Below the pieces are notes generated by a model. The model was not told the DNA's origin and did not search any database. It was given only the letters and a program-made list of their open reading frames with translations. This document shows positions 1 to 9,700 of a DNA stretch of 64,000 nt, piece by piece. The translations under genes and the position numbers were made by a program. The DNA is from Maribacter_C sp047345145 (GTDB lineage Bacteria; Bacteroidota; Bacteroidia; Flavobacteriales; Flavobacteriaceae), in assembly GCF_047345145.1 (NCBI RefSeq), contig NZ_JBLFER010000001.1, positions 1,116,001-1,180,000 on the forward strand, in the 5' to 3' direction. Each line of letters starts with the position of its first letter. Position 1 is the stretch's first letter.

Positions 1-2922
1 GAAAAGGTTCCGAATCATTTCTTAAAATTGTTTGATGCCTTTTTGGAAGATATCCATACGCCTATTCATAAAATAGGTTTATTGACAGCCGAAGAAGTAG
101 AAAGTAAAACTCGACTGAAAAACCAAGAGCCTACTCAAACTTTGGTTTTGAATGCTTTCAAAAAAGCAGTTGAAACTAATTCTTCAAAGAATGCTATCAG
201 TCAAAAAACAATTGGCCATACTTTCAAAGAGCTTAACGAAAAATCGAATCAGCTAGCTGCTTTTTTGATGAAGTGCGGCGTTGAAAAAGGTCAAAAGGTG
301 GCAATTCATATGCCTCGTTCTATTGATTATGTAATTAGCGTTATTGCGACTTTAAAAACGGGAGCTGCTTTTATCCCGATTTCATCAGATCAACCGTCAG
401 AACGCATAAAATATATAGTTTCTGATGCCAAATGTGCCTTACTCCTCACAAATTCTGAGCTTGAGATTCATTTGGATGAAAGCTCTATGCCTGTAATATC
501 CTTAGATAAAAATAGACAGGAGATTGACGAATTTAGTACTAAGAATTCAAATATAGCTCCACTTAAAGAGGACTTAGCTTACATTTTATATACTTCTGGC
601 TCTACAGGAAACCCTAAAGGTGTTCTAATTTCACATGGAGCCTTAGCCAATTATCTAACATGGGCAAAGTCATATTATAAAAATGATGACCCTTTCGTTT
701 TTCCATTGTTCACTTCAATAGGCTTTGATTTGACAATTACATCCACATTTTTGCCTTTAATTACTGGAGGAGAATTAATAGTTTATAAAGAAAGTAGTAC
801 CGGACCAGATATTGCTCTAATGGAGGTTTTGGAAGAAAATAGAGTTAATAGTATAAAACTAACACCTTCTCATTTAGCATTGATACAAGGAAGCGATTAT
901 ACCCAATCGCAAATAAAAACCATGATTGTAGGTGGTGAGGATTTTAAAACTAAGATTGCCAAGGGAATTCAACAGAACTTCAATTCTGAGCTTCAAATTT
1001 TTAATGAATATGGTCCAACGGAGTCAACCGTAGGTTGTATCGTTTCACAATTCTCAGAAAATCAACATAAAAGTATATCTGTACCAATAGGTGCTCCTAT
1101 TGCTAATGTTCAGGCGTATATTTTCGATGATCATATGAACTTGGTTCCCGAAGGAGTAGTTGGACTTTTGTATTTGGGAGGAGAAGGCTTAGCAAAAGGT
1201 TACTTGAACTTGCTTGAACTAACTTCAGAAAAATTCATTTCGAATCCATTTAATAAAGAGGAAAAATTATACCAAACCGGCGATTTAGCTCGTGTTAACT
1301 CACAAGGAGATTATGAATACTTGGGAAGAGTAGACGAACAAGTTAAACTAAAGGGTTTCCGAATAGAATTGAATGATATCGAGGCTAACTTATTAAAGCA
1401 TCAAGGTATTGAAAATACCGCGGTCGTTGTAATTGAGAATGAGAAAGCTATCCCAGAAAACGAGGTGATTAATTGCTCAGAATGCGGACTGCCTTCCAAT
1501 TATCCAAATACCGATTTTGATGAACATGGTGTTTGTCATGTATGTACCGCTTTCAAAGGCTATAAAGAACAGGCCCAAAAGTATTTCAAAACTGAGGACG
1601 AACTTCGAAGCATATTAATGTCTAAGAGAGGAAAAAGCCCGAATTATGACTGTATATCTTTATTAAGCGGAGGAAAAGATAGCACTTACATTCTAGCTCA
1701 ATTAGTAAATATGGGCTTAAAAGTACTTGCCTTTACTTTAGACAACGGATACATCTCTGATCAAGCAAAAGGTAATATTGATCGCATCGTAGGTAAACTA
1801 AATGTCGACCATGTGTATGGAACAACCGAACACATGAACAAAATATTTGTTGATAGTCTACATCGTCATCATAATGTCTGTAATGGTTGTTTTAAAACTA
1901 TATATACCCTTGCCACTCAAATTGCATTAGAAAAACGTATTCCGTTTGTAGTTACAGGTCTTTCGAGAGGTCAGTTTTTCGAAACAAGATTGACAGAAGA
2001 GTTATTTTGGGATGAAGAGGCAGATGTTGAAAAGATTGACAAAACCATACTAGAAGCACGAAAACTCTATCATCAAGAAGAAGATGCCGTTAAAGACCTT
2101 ATGGATGTTTCGGCATTCGATAATGACGAAACCTTTGACAAAGTTCAATTTGTTGATTTCTACAGATATAGTGACGTTAGTCTAGAGGAAATGCTAATAT
2201 TTTTAAAAGAAAAAGTAGATTGGGTAAGACCAACAGATACTGGTCGTTCTACAAATTGCTTGATCAATCAGTTGGGTATTTATGTACATAAAAAGGAAAA
2301 AGGATATAGCAATTATTCCTTCCCATATAGTTGGGATGTCCGTATGGAACATAAAACCAGAACAGAAACTCTTGAAGAAATAAATGAGGTCATTGACGAA
2401 ATTGCCGTTAAGAAAATCATGCAAGAAATCGGATATACCGAATCAAGCGAAAGTGAGTTAGAACAAAAAAAACTTGTGGGTTATTATACTGGAAAACAAA
2501 AGCTTAGCTCAGCAGAATTAGCAAATCACTTAAAGAGAGAGCTTCCGGAATACATGGTGCCAACTCACTTTAAACATATTGATGAATTACCATTGACTCC
2601 CAATGGAAAAGTAGACAAGTCAGCATTAAAAGCCCTAAACGTCTCACAATTAGAAATGGATACTCCATTTGTTGCCCCTGAGGGAGAAATTGAAGAACTT
2701 TTAGCTTCTATTTGGAAAGAAGTTCTGCGTTTAAAACAAGTAGGTGTGCAAGATGATTTTATCACCTTGGGCGGTCATTCGCTGGCAGCAATTCGAGTAA
2801 CCGCAAGAATTAATGAGGAAGTGGAAATGAAATTTCCACTAAATAAAATTTTTGAACTGCCTACTATTGCGCAGTATGCAAAATATATCGAAGAAACCTT
2901 AGTAGCACTTTTGGAAAAATAA
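1..2922 (+). CDS. Nonribosomal peptide synthetase, 3' part: adenylation domain with embedded PP-loop amidotransferase-like domain, plus carrier domain
   Basis: The reading frame is open from base 1, so the gene is cut by the window edge; the TTG at 28 is an internal Leu. The first ~35 residues resemble the tail of a condensation domain, so C-A-T order is likely. Adenylation motifs seen: A3 (TSGSTGNPKG, about 589-624), A5 (NEYGPTES), A7/A8 (TGDL, then GRVDEQVKLKGFRIE near 1324). At about 1470-2440 a foreign ~320-residue domain is inserted between A8 and A10. It has Cys pairs (CSEC 1474, CHVC 1534, CNGC 1879) and the PP-loop SGGKDS (1666-1683), like N-acetyl sugar amidotransferases (PseA/WbpG type). 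The A domain resumes at about 2473, reaches A10 (PLTPNGKVDK), and a carrier domain follows with LGGHSL (Ser codon 2779). By alignment to GrsA from memory, the specificity code reads DLTKIGEVGK, one residue from the known Asn code. Product and pathway are unknown. Confidence 0.9.
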   Translation, partial: EKVPNHFLKLFDAFLEDIHTPIHKIGLLTAEEVESKTRLKNQEPTQTLVLNAFKKAVETNSSKNAISQKTIGHTFKELNEKSNQLAAFLMKCGVEKGQKVAIHMPRSIDYVISVIATLKTGAAFIPISSDQPSERIKYIVSDAKCALLLTNSELEIHLDESSMPVISLDKNRQEIDEFSTKNSNIAPLKEDLAYILYTSGSTGNPKGVLISHGALANYLTWAKSYYKNDDPFVFPLFTSIGFDLTITSTFLPLITGGELIVYKESSTGPDIALMEVLEENRVNSIKLTPSHLALIQGSDYTQSQIKTMIVGGEDFKTKIAKGIQQNFNSELQIFNEYGPTESTVGCIVSQFSENQHKSISVPIGAPIANVQAYIFDDHMNLVPEGVVGLLYLGGEGLAKGYLNLLELTSEKFISNPFNKEEKLYQTGDLARVNSQGDYEYLGRVDEQVKLKGFRIELNDIEANLLKHQGIENTAVVVIENEKAIPENEVINCSECGLPSNYPNTDFDEHGVCHVCTAFKGYKEQAQKYFKTEDELRSILMSKRGKSPNYDCISLLSGGKDSTYILAQLVNMGLKVLAFTLDNGYISDQAKGNIDRIVGKLNVDHVYGTTEHMNKIFVDSLHRHHNVCNGCFKTIYTLATQIALEKRIPFVVTGLSRGQFFETRLTEELFWDEEADVEKIDKTILEARKLYHQEEDAVKDLMDVSAFDNDETFDKVQFVDFYRYSDVSLEEMLIFLKEKVDWVRPTDTGRSTNCLINQLGIYVHKKEKGYSNYSFPYSWDVRMEHKTRTETLEEINEVIDEIAVKKIMQEIGYTESSESELEQKKLVGYYTGKQKLSSAELANHLKRELPEYMVPTHFKHIDELPLTPNGKVDKSALKALNVSQLEMDTPFVAPEGEIEELLASIWKEVLRLKQVGVQDDFITLGGHSLAAIRVTARINEEVEMKFPLNKIFELPTIAQYAKYIEETLVALLEK

Positions 2923-2925
2923 TAT

Positions 2926-3384
2926 ATGCAAGTAGGATTCTTAAAAGGCTTAAAGCCACTTTTAATACAACGAATAGCAATGCTTATGGCCATCTGCTAT
3001 TTACTGAATCCGCTGCACCAGCAAATTACATCGGTGATACATGAAATTTCTCATAGCTTAGAAATTCCAGATTATGTGATGTCGCATAACACAAATTCAC
3101 ATCATGAATATGAAACTCATGATTATAGTATGGATGAAATTGAACATGATCATAATTTGATTGATTTGTTAGATTCGGTTTTAGCAGCTTCAAACGATAA
3201 AGATGATTCTGAAAATTCAAATGTTGTTAAAGTGAAAATTGACAAACATATTTCTAAATTTCAAATCGATCTTCAAAATCATTTCTCAGATAAAAGCCAG
3301 CATTCTTTTTCGATAATTCAAGAAAACAGGAAACCAGGTTACCTTGGAAAAATGGAAAAACCCCCGCAACTCCCTTTGGGATAG
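2926..3384 (+). CDS. Small His-rich protein with one N-terminal membrane segment, function unknown
   Basis: This 152-residue protein starts 3 bases after the NRPS stop, so the two are probably co-transcribed. The N-terminus holds a single hydrophobic stretch (about residues 13-30, IAMLMAICYLL). The remainder is acidic and rich in His (HHEYETHD, EHDHN) and ends in a proline motif, PPQLP. Small His-rich proteins with a terminal proline motif often sit just upstream of TonB-dependent receptors in Bacteroidota. I did not find the defining Cys-Cys of the HYC_CC_PP family, so I do not assign it there. The His clusters could bind a metal; this is inference only. Confidence 0.7.
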   Translation: MQVGFLKGLKPLLIQRIAMLMAICYLLNPLHQQITSVIHEISHSLEIPDYVMSHNTNSHHEYETHDYSMDEIEHDHNLIDLLDSVLAASNDKDDSENSNVVKVKIDKHISKFQIDLQNHFSDKSQHSFSIIQENRKPGYLGKMEKPPQLPLG

Positions 3385-3474
3385 ATTCATTGGTACTAAT
3401 CAAAACTAAGTTTTTGATACAGGTAGAATCGCTCCTACTCCACTATAACTATTATTTATTCAAAGCACCCAGGA

Positions 3475-3508
3475 TTTGTAGGCATGTAGGCCTCAAATAG
3501 TACGTTGG
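3475..3508 (+). promoter_or_regulatory. Candidate promoter of the TonB receptor gene
   Basis: TTTG at 3475-3478 and TACGTTGG at 3501-3508 (7 of 8 positions of TAnnTTTG), separated by 22 bases, resemble the Bacteroidota -33/-7 consensus. The predicted start of transcription lies roughly 20 bases before the ATG at 3536. Assigned from consensus only. Confidence 0.3.
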
Positions 3509-3535
3509 TGTTCATTACCACACAAAAAATTCATT

Positions 3536-5767
3536 ATGAAAAAATATATTACATTCTTAGTACTCATTAGTTATATAGGTATTATTAACGCTCACGAACT
3601 AAGTGGAACTGTTGTTGATGAAAACAATATTCCAATAGATGGAGTCGGAGTTTTTAATAAAACTACTGGTGGTTATACCTATACGAATGTTGCTGGCTAT
3701 TTTGAGCTAGACGACATTTCTATCGGTGATTTAATTATTTTCAATAGTCTGGGTTTTGAAACTCAAGAAATAACCATTGCTGAAAATCAACTAGATAGCA
3801 CCATTAAAATCACTCTTTTAGAATCCGCAGTATCCTTAGATCAGGTTGTTATTGTTTCCAAAGTGAATGCCTTAAGTCAGTTGGTCAATATCGATGTAAA
3901 AGCAAGCCCCGTAAAATCATCACAGGAGATTCTTAGGAAAGTTCCAGGTTTAATTATTGGCCAACACGCTGGTGGTGGTAAGGCAGAACAAATATTTTTA
4001 AGAGGATTTGACATTGACCATGGTACAGATATTACAATTAACGTTGATGGACTCCCTGTAAATATGGTATCACATGCGCATGGTCAAGGCTATGCTGATA
4101 TGCACTTTATCATTCCTGAAACTATCGATAACATTGACTTCGGAAAAGGAGCATACTACGCTAGTAAAGGAAATTTTAATACTGCCGGATATGTTGATTT
4201 ACAAACCAAATCCCGTATTGACGAAAATCAATTATCGTTAGAAGCAGGAATGTTTAATACCATTCGTACGGTCGGCATGTTTAAAATTACTGAAGGAGAT
4301 AACAGCAATGCCTACGTTGCTTCTGAATTAGTATTAACTGATGGTGCTTTCGAATCTCCTCAAAATTTTAATCGCTTGAATTTAATGGGGAGATATAACT
4401 TCAATAATCACGAAGACCAAGAACTAACGCTGTCCGTTTCACATTTTCAAAGTAAATGGGATGCCTCTGGTCAGATTCCGCAACGCGCCGTGGACCAAGG
4501 CTTAATTACCAGATTTGGAGCGATAGATGACACCGAAGGGGGTAATACTAGTAGATCAAACTTTTGGGTGAATCATAGTAAACAACTGGACGAGCATTCA
4601 AAAATCAAATCGAAAGCTTTCATTTCAAAATATGATTTTGAATTATTTTCAAATTTCACATTCTTCTTGGAAGATCCGGTAAATGCTGATCAAATTCGCC
4701 AAAAAGAAGATCGTACTATTATCGGGGCAGAAACACTTTATGAGCATTCAATCCATGTTGGTGATCATGATTCACAGTTACGCTATGAAACCGGCTTAGG
4801 CTTTCGATATGATGATGTAAATGATGTACAGCTATCAAGAACGAAAAATAGACAAGAACTATTACAGCGACTTGCTTACGGAAATGTAGACGAATTGAAT
4901 GGTTACGGATTTTTTGATTTAACCTATAAGAAAGACAAATGGACCATCAACCCAGGACTTCGATTGGACTACTTCAAATTTGATTATGTAAACCTTCTTT
5001 CAGAAACATATGACAGTAAAAGTGAAAACAAATTGTTTTTGGGCCCGAAATTGAATGTGATTTACGCAGCTTCCCCAGATCTTCAAATATTTGGGAAAAC
5101 AGGAATAGGATTTCACTCAAACGATACCAGGGTAGTTGTTGCCAACAGCGGTGAAGATATTCTCCCTGCTGCATATTCTGCTGATTTGGGAGCAATCATT
5201 AAACCATATAAAAAGTTGATTTTAAATGCGGCTTTATGGAGTCTTTTCCTTGAACAAGAATTTGTGTATGTTGGGGATGCAGCTATTGTAGAACCTAGTG
5301 GTAAAACCCAACGGTATGGTGTAGATTTTGGAGCTCGTTATCAGCTTACAGATTGGTTGTATGTGAATGGGGACATCAATTATACCTATGCCCGAAGCAC
5401 CGAGGAACCTGAAGGTCAAGATTTTATTCCTTTATCACCAGATTTAACATCATCAGGTGGATTATCATTTAGAGATTTAGGAAACTTTTCAGGAGGTATC
5501 AACTATCGTTTCATCAAGGATAGGCCAGCTAATGAAGATAATTCAATTGTAGCTGAGGGCTACTTTATTACTGATCTAAACTTAAACTATGCTTATAAAA
5601 ATTGGACATTTGGCGTGATTGTTGAAAATCTTTTCGATCAAGAATGGAATGAAACCCAATTTGCAACTGAAAGCAGACTGCTTAATGAGACAAATTCTTT
5701 TGAAGAAATTCATTTCACACCAGGTACTCCCTTTTATTTAAGAGGAAAAATATCTGTTTCATTTTAA
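3536..5767 (+). CDS. TonB-dependent outer-membrane receptor with carboxypeptidase-like regulatory domain
   Basis: 743 residues. A signal peptide ending near residue 19 (IINA/HELSG) is followed by a carboxypeptidase-D regulatory-like domain (about 20-100, GTVVDENNIPIDGV), a plug domain (about 120-225, LRKVPGLIIGQHAGGGK, FLRGFDIDHGTD) and a 22-strand-type barrel ending in the aromatic terminus FYLRGKISVSF. The plug carries the motif MVSHAHGQGYADMHF, which I associate with a subgroup of receptors found near metal-homeostasis genes; that association is from general knowledge. Such receptors import scarce ligands through the outer membrane using TonB/ExbBD energy. Its position behind an NRPS and a His-rich protein suggests uptake of a peptide metallophore or metal complex, but the ligand cannot be read from the sequence. 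Confidence 0.9.
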   Translation: MKKYITFLVLISYIGIINAHELSGTVVDENNIPIDGVGVFNKTTGGYTYTNVAGYFELDDISIGDLIIFNSLGFETQEITIAENQLDSTIKITLLESAVSLDQVVIVSKVNALSQLVNIDVKASPVKSSQEILRKVPGLIIGQHAGGGKAEQIFLRGFDIDHGTDITINVDGLPVNMVSHAHGQGYADMHFIIPETIDNIDFGKGAYYASKGNFNTAGYVDLQTKSRIDENQLSLEAGMFNTIRTVGMFKITEGDNSNAYVASELVLTDGAFESPQNFNRLNLMGRYNFNNHEDQELTLSVSHFQSKWDASGQIPQRAVDQGLITRFGAIDDTEGGNTSRSNFWVNHSKQLDEHSKIKSKAFISKYDFELFSNFTFFLEDPVNADQIRQKEDRTIIGAETLYEHSIHVGDHDSQLRYETGLGFRYDDVNDVQLSRTKNRQELLQRLAYGNVDELNGYGFFDLTYKKDKWTINPGLRLDYFKFDYVNLLSETYDSKSENKLFLGPKLNVIYAASPDLQIFGKTGIGFHSNDTRVVVANSGEDILPAAYSADLGAIIKPYKKLILNAALWSLFLEQEFVYVGDAAIVEPSGKTQRYGVDFGARYQLTDWLYVNGDINYTYARSTEEPEGQDFIPLSPDLTSSGGLSFRDLGNFSGGINYRFIKDRPANEDNSIVAEGYFITDLNLNYAYKNWTFGVIVENLFDQEWNETQFATESRLLNETNSFEEIHFTPGTPFYLRGKISVSF

Positions 5768-5894
5768 AAGTAAATAATCTAGTTGTCAAATTTTTTAATT
5801 GGTCATGAGCGACTTGGAATTTGTAGAATCATACTAAATCAGGAAAAGATGTGTTTACTTAAATGTATTATTTTTACAACCCAAGCTAGCATAT

Positions 5895-6635
5895 ATGGTA
5901 AGTTTCTTTAGTAGAAAAAAGTATTTAGTGGATCTTTTAGAAGGATTCATAGATATTCATAACCATATTCTCCCTGGCATTGATGATGGAGCTCAAACGG
6001 TAGAAGATTCAATTGCTCTTATAAAAGGATTTTCCGACTTTGGAGTTACCCATTTTATTGCTACTCCACATATCATGCATAATTATCATGATAACACCCC
6101 AGAGACCATTGGTAATTCGCTAAAGGTCCTAAAAAGTGAATTGATAAAACATGATATGAACGAGGTTTTTATCGAAGCATCTGCCGAACATATGATTGAT
6201 GACAATTTCGAAACTATTCTTGAAAATAAAAAAGTGATGCCACTATGTGAAGAGCACCTTTTAATTGAAATGAGCTATTTGCAACGTCCCATAAACTTTG
6301 ACGAATCTGTAGTTGCAATAACGAGTAATCGGTTCTTTTCGATTTTGGCGCATCCTGAACGATATAACTTTTTGCATGGTAGAGCCCGAAAGTATTTTGA
6401 ATTCAAGCAACAGGGCATTCTATTTCAATTAAATATGCTATCGCTATCTGAATTTTATGGTAAAGAGGTGCAAAAGGTTGCATTCAGATTGCTAGAAGAG
6501 GGCATGATTGATTTTATAGGTTCTGATGTTCATAACATGAACCAATTGAATTCACTTAAAGAACTGACTATTTCCAAGAAAACAATCAAACATCTCGTTC
6601 CAATAGTTGAAAATACAATCAGTCGTTTTAAATAA
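5895..6635 (+). CDS. PHP-family tyrosine-protein phosphatase (CpsB/CapC/YwqE type)
   Basis: 246 residues. The metal-binding PHP motifs are visible: DIHNHILPGIDDGA near the N-terminus, TPHIMHNYHDN, AHPERY and GSDVHN near the C-terminus. In the characterised family these residues hold a cluster of divalent metals and the enzyme dephosphorylates the C-terminal Tyr cluster of the capsule co-polymerase kinase. The matching kinase (Wzc-like) is at 22274-24652, so the pair probably controls polymer length and export. The two are separated here by the two giant secreted-protein genes, which is unusual because they are commonly close neighbours. Histidinol phosphatases share the fold, but the CpsB-like length and the kinase make that less likely. 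Confidence 0.88.
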   Translation: MVSFFSRKKYLVDLLEGFIDIHNHILPGIDDGAQTVEDSIALIKGFSDFGVTHFIATPHIMHNYHDNTPETIGNSLKVLKSELIKHDMNEVFIEASAEHMIDDNFETILENKKVMPLCEEHLLIEMSYLQRPINFDESVVAITSNRFFSILAHPERYNFLHGRARKYFEFKQQGILFQLNMLSLSEFYGKEVQKVAFRLLEEGMIDFIGSDVHNMNQLNSLKELTISKKTIKHLVPIVENTISRFK

Positions 6636-6656
6636 ATCATTACCGTTATAAATTAG

Positions 6657-6688
6657 AAAAGCCCGAATCATTTAAGTTTCGGGCTTTT
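6657..6688. terminator. Bidirectional intrinsic terminator
   Basis: A perfect 11-bp stem (AAAAGCCCGAA at 6657-6667 pairing with TTCGGGCTTTT at 6678-6688) encloses a 10-base loop, with A and T runs on both flanks. It lies between the convergent phosphatase gene (plus) and giant secreted protein gene (minus) and can serve both. Confidence 0.85.
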
Positions 6689-6706
6689 CATTTAGGTTGG
6701 TTAGTG

Positions 6707-9700
6707 CTAATTTTTAATTATAAGTTTTAGTCTGTAATTTTCACCTGAATTTATGGAAACCAAAACCATGTATATTCCGTTTTCAATTCCTATCAAATCA
6801 AGTTCAATTCCGCTTTGAGCTACAATAAATCTACTTTCGTCATAGACTCTCACCATTTTTCCCGTCAATTCAAATAAGGATATGTTTTTGATATTTATCC
6901 CTCCTGAAGGAACTCTTAGGGTGGTATAAGCCTTAGCTGGATTAGGATATAAAACTGGTATCAAAATACGAGATGAATCGGTAGATACTATATTCGTAAT
7001 TTCATTTTCACTCTCAGAGCTACTAGACTTGCTACTAGCTCCACTTGAACAATTTGTAGCTGTATCACCAAATCCACTTGGTAATTTTGTAGTTTTAGTC
7101 ACATAAAGTTTGTCAAGACCAGCACCATCTTCACGATGTGCAATATCAATTGTGTTTGACCCTTCTGGTAAATTAAAACTGAGAAATACCGTATTTAATT
7201 CCCTATCATGCACTTGATGCCAGCTGAAAGCACTGCCTCCCGGTATTAAATTCCAACGCAGCCAATTACCCCCATTAACCCTTACCCAAAAACTATCATC
7301 TTCCACACTAGGCACTTTTACATTAGCATAGATTTTATAGGTTCCAGCTGCTGCGTTAAAATTAAAGGTGATTCTTGAACTACTAGCTGTTGGGGCACTA
7401 CTGTAATTTGCACCGAAAGGTGGAAGCAAATATTCTCCTCCTGAAGCGGTTACATCATTTATAAGACTCCAACCTGAACCGACTACAGCACATTCTGCCT
7501 CTAACCAGATTTCGCTTGGATTGGTGATGCTCTCCGGATTTACTGCGACACTAACTTCATCAAATCCTGTTTCATTCTCATCGTCAGTTACTGTCAAACG
7601 GAAAACATACGTGCCTTCTAAAAGGTTATCTGCTATAAGATTGGAAGTATTCGCCCCGGATAACGAAGCCGTACTTGGTCCATTCTGTTGCGTCCATTGA
7701 TAGTTTGCTATCGATCCGCCATCAGGATCATTACCAGAACCATTTAACGTTATATTATTTGTAGGAAGGGTAATACTCTGATTTGAACCAGCATTAGCCG
7801 TTGGTGGACTGGTTGTGCTTCCTGATCCTAGAATCTCTATGGCATTTATTATCGGATGACGATTTCCGCCAGCTGCATCCGTAGAGTTGAAATCAATATT
7901 GAGAACACCTCCTGAAACATTTACAGTATGGGTTCTGACTAACATCGCATCTGCTCCCACTTCATCAAAGACATCCAAATTATCTTCAACCAATTGTCCT
8001 TCAATGCTGACATCAAAAACACGACTGCCTACTCCACCTGAACCTCCACCTGTGGCTCCAAACCATAGTTCTGCAAAGTGAAGTCGTACGGTATACTCCC
8101 CATCAGCAACAGGAATATCATAACCCATCACCTGTGACCTACTAAAACGGAAGGTCTGATAGGGCTCTGGAAGGCCTGTTTGAGGTCTATCTAAAGTATT
8201 TCCGGTATCGAAGTACTGATCCCCTATGAAATCCTCTCCGGAGTAATTCGTTGCTGTTCCACCAGTATTAATGCGAAGTGCAAATCCGCCGACAATAACT
8301 TCTGGGTTTACTGTTACCGAAACCTCATCAAAACCTGTTTCATCTTCATCATCGGTTACCGTCAAACGGAAAACATAGGTGCCTTCTGCAAGATTATTTG
8401 CTGTAAGACTAGCCGTGGTAGCTCCGGACAAAGAAGCGGTACTTGGCCCACTCTGCTGGGTCCATTGATATGCTGTAATCGAACCACCATCAGGATCGTT
8501 ACCAGAACCCGTAAGCGTTACACTATTCATTGGTAGCGTAATACTCTGATCTGAACCAACACTAGCTGTTGGTGATTGGGTGCCGACTTCAGGACTCACA
8601 ATTACCGATACTTCATCAAATCCTGTTTCATTCTCATCATCAGTTACAGTCAAACGGAAAACATACGTGCCTTCTAAAAGGTTATTTGCTGTAAGGTTAG
8701 AAGTATTCGCTCCGGATAGCGAAGCCGTACTTGGCCCACTTTGTTGCGTCCATTGATATGCTGTAATCGAACCACCATCAGGATCGGTACCAGAACCATT
8801 TAAGATTATGCTATTTGTAGGAAGGGTAATACTCTGATTTGAACCAGCATCAGCCGTTGGTGGGCTAGTTGTGCTTCCTGACCCTATAATTTCTATGGCA
8901 TTTATTATCGGATGACGATTTCCGCCAGCCGCATCAGTGGAGTTGAAATCAATATTGAGAACGCCTCCTGAAACATTTACAGTATGGGTTCTGACCAACA
9001 TCGCATCTGCTCCCACTTCATCAAAGACATCCAAATTATCCTCAACCAATTGTCCTTCCATGCTAACATCAAAAACACGACTGCCTACTCCGCCTGAACC
9101 TCCACCTGTGGCTCCAAACCATAGTTCTGCAAAGTGAAGTCGTACGGTATACTCCCCATCAGCAACAGGAATATCATAACCCATCACCTGTGACCTACTA
9201 AAACGGAAGGTCTGATAAGGCTCTGGAAGTCCTGTTTGAGGTCTATCTAAAGTATTTCCGATATCAAAATATTGATCCGCTATGAAATCCTCTCCGGAGT
9301 AATTCGCTGCTGTTCCACCAGTATTAATGCGAAGTGCAAATCCGCCTACAATAACTTCTGGGTTTACTGTTACTGAAACCTCATCAAAACCTGTTTCATC
9401 TTCATCATCGGTTACCGTCAAACGGAAAACATAGGTGCCTTCTGCAAGATTATTCGCTGTAAAGCTAGCCGTGGTAGCTCCGGACAAAGAAGCGGTACTT
9501 GGCCCACTCTGCTGGGTCCATTGATATGCTGTAATCGAACCACCATCAGGATCGGTACCAGAACCATTTAACGTTATACTATTTGTCGGAAGAGTAATAC
9601 TCTGATCTGAACCTACACTAGCTGTTGGTGATTGAGTGCCTGTCGGCACTGATTGATTTTCGTAAATTCTAGGGAAGTTATGTGGATTTGCACCTACAAA

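Noticed and set aside
28..30. TTG at 28 as the NRPS start
   Set aside because: The frame is open to base 1 and the upstream residues continue a condensation-domain-like tail; the codon is an internal Leu.
1470..2440. Pseudaminic or legionaminic acid pathway, because of the PseA-like domain
   Set aside because: The domain is inside an NRPS and no PseB/PseC/PseI or sialic synthase homologues occur in the window.
3385..3535. Riboswitch before the TonB receptor gene
   Set aside because: No conserved cobalamin-type or other box is visible; only a weak promoter-like pair was found.
7887..9137. Two near-identical plus-strand ORFs of 64-66 codons
   Set aside because: They are antisense shadows of the duplicated malectin block in the minus-strand giant gene.
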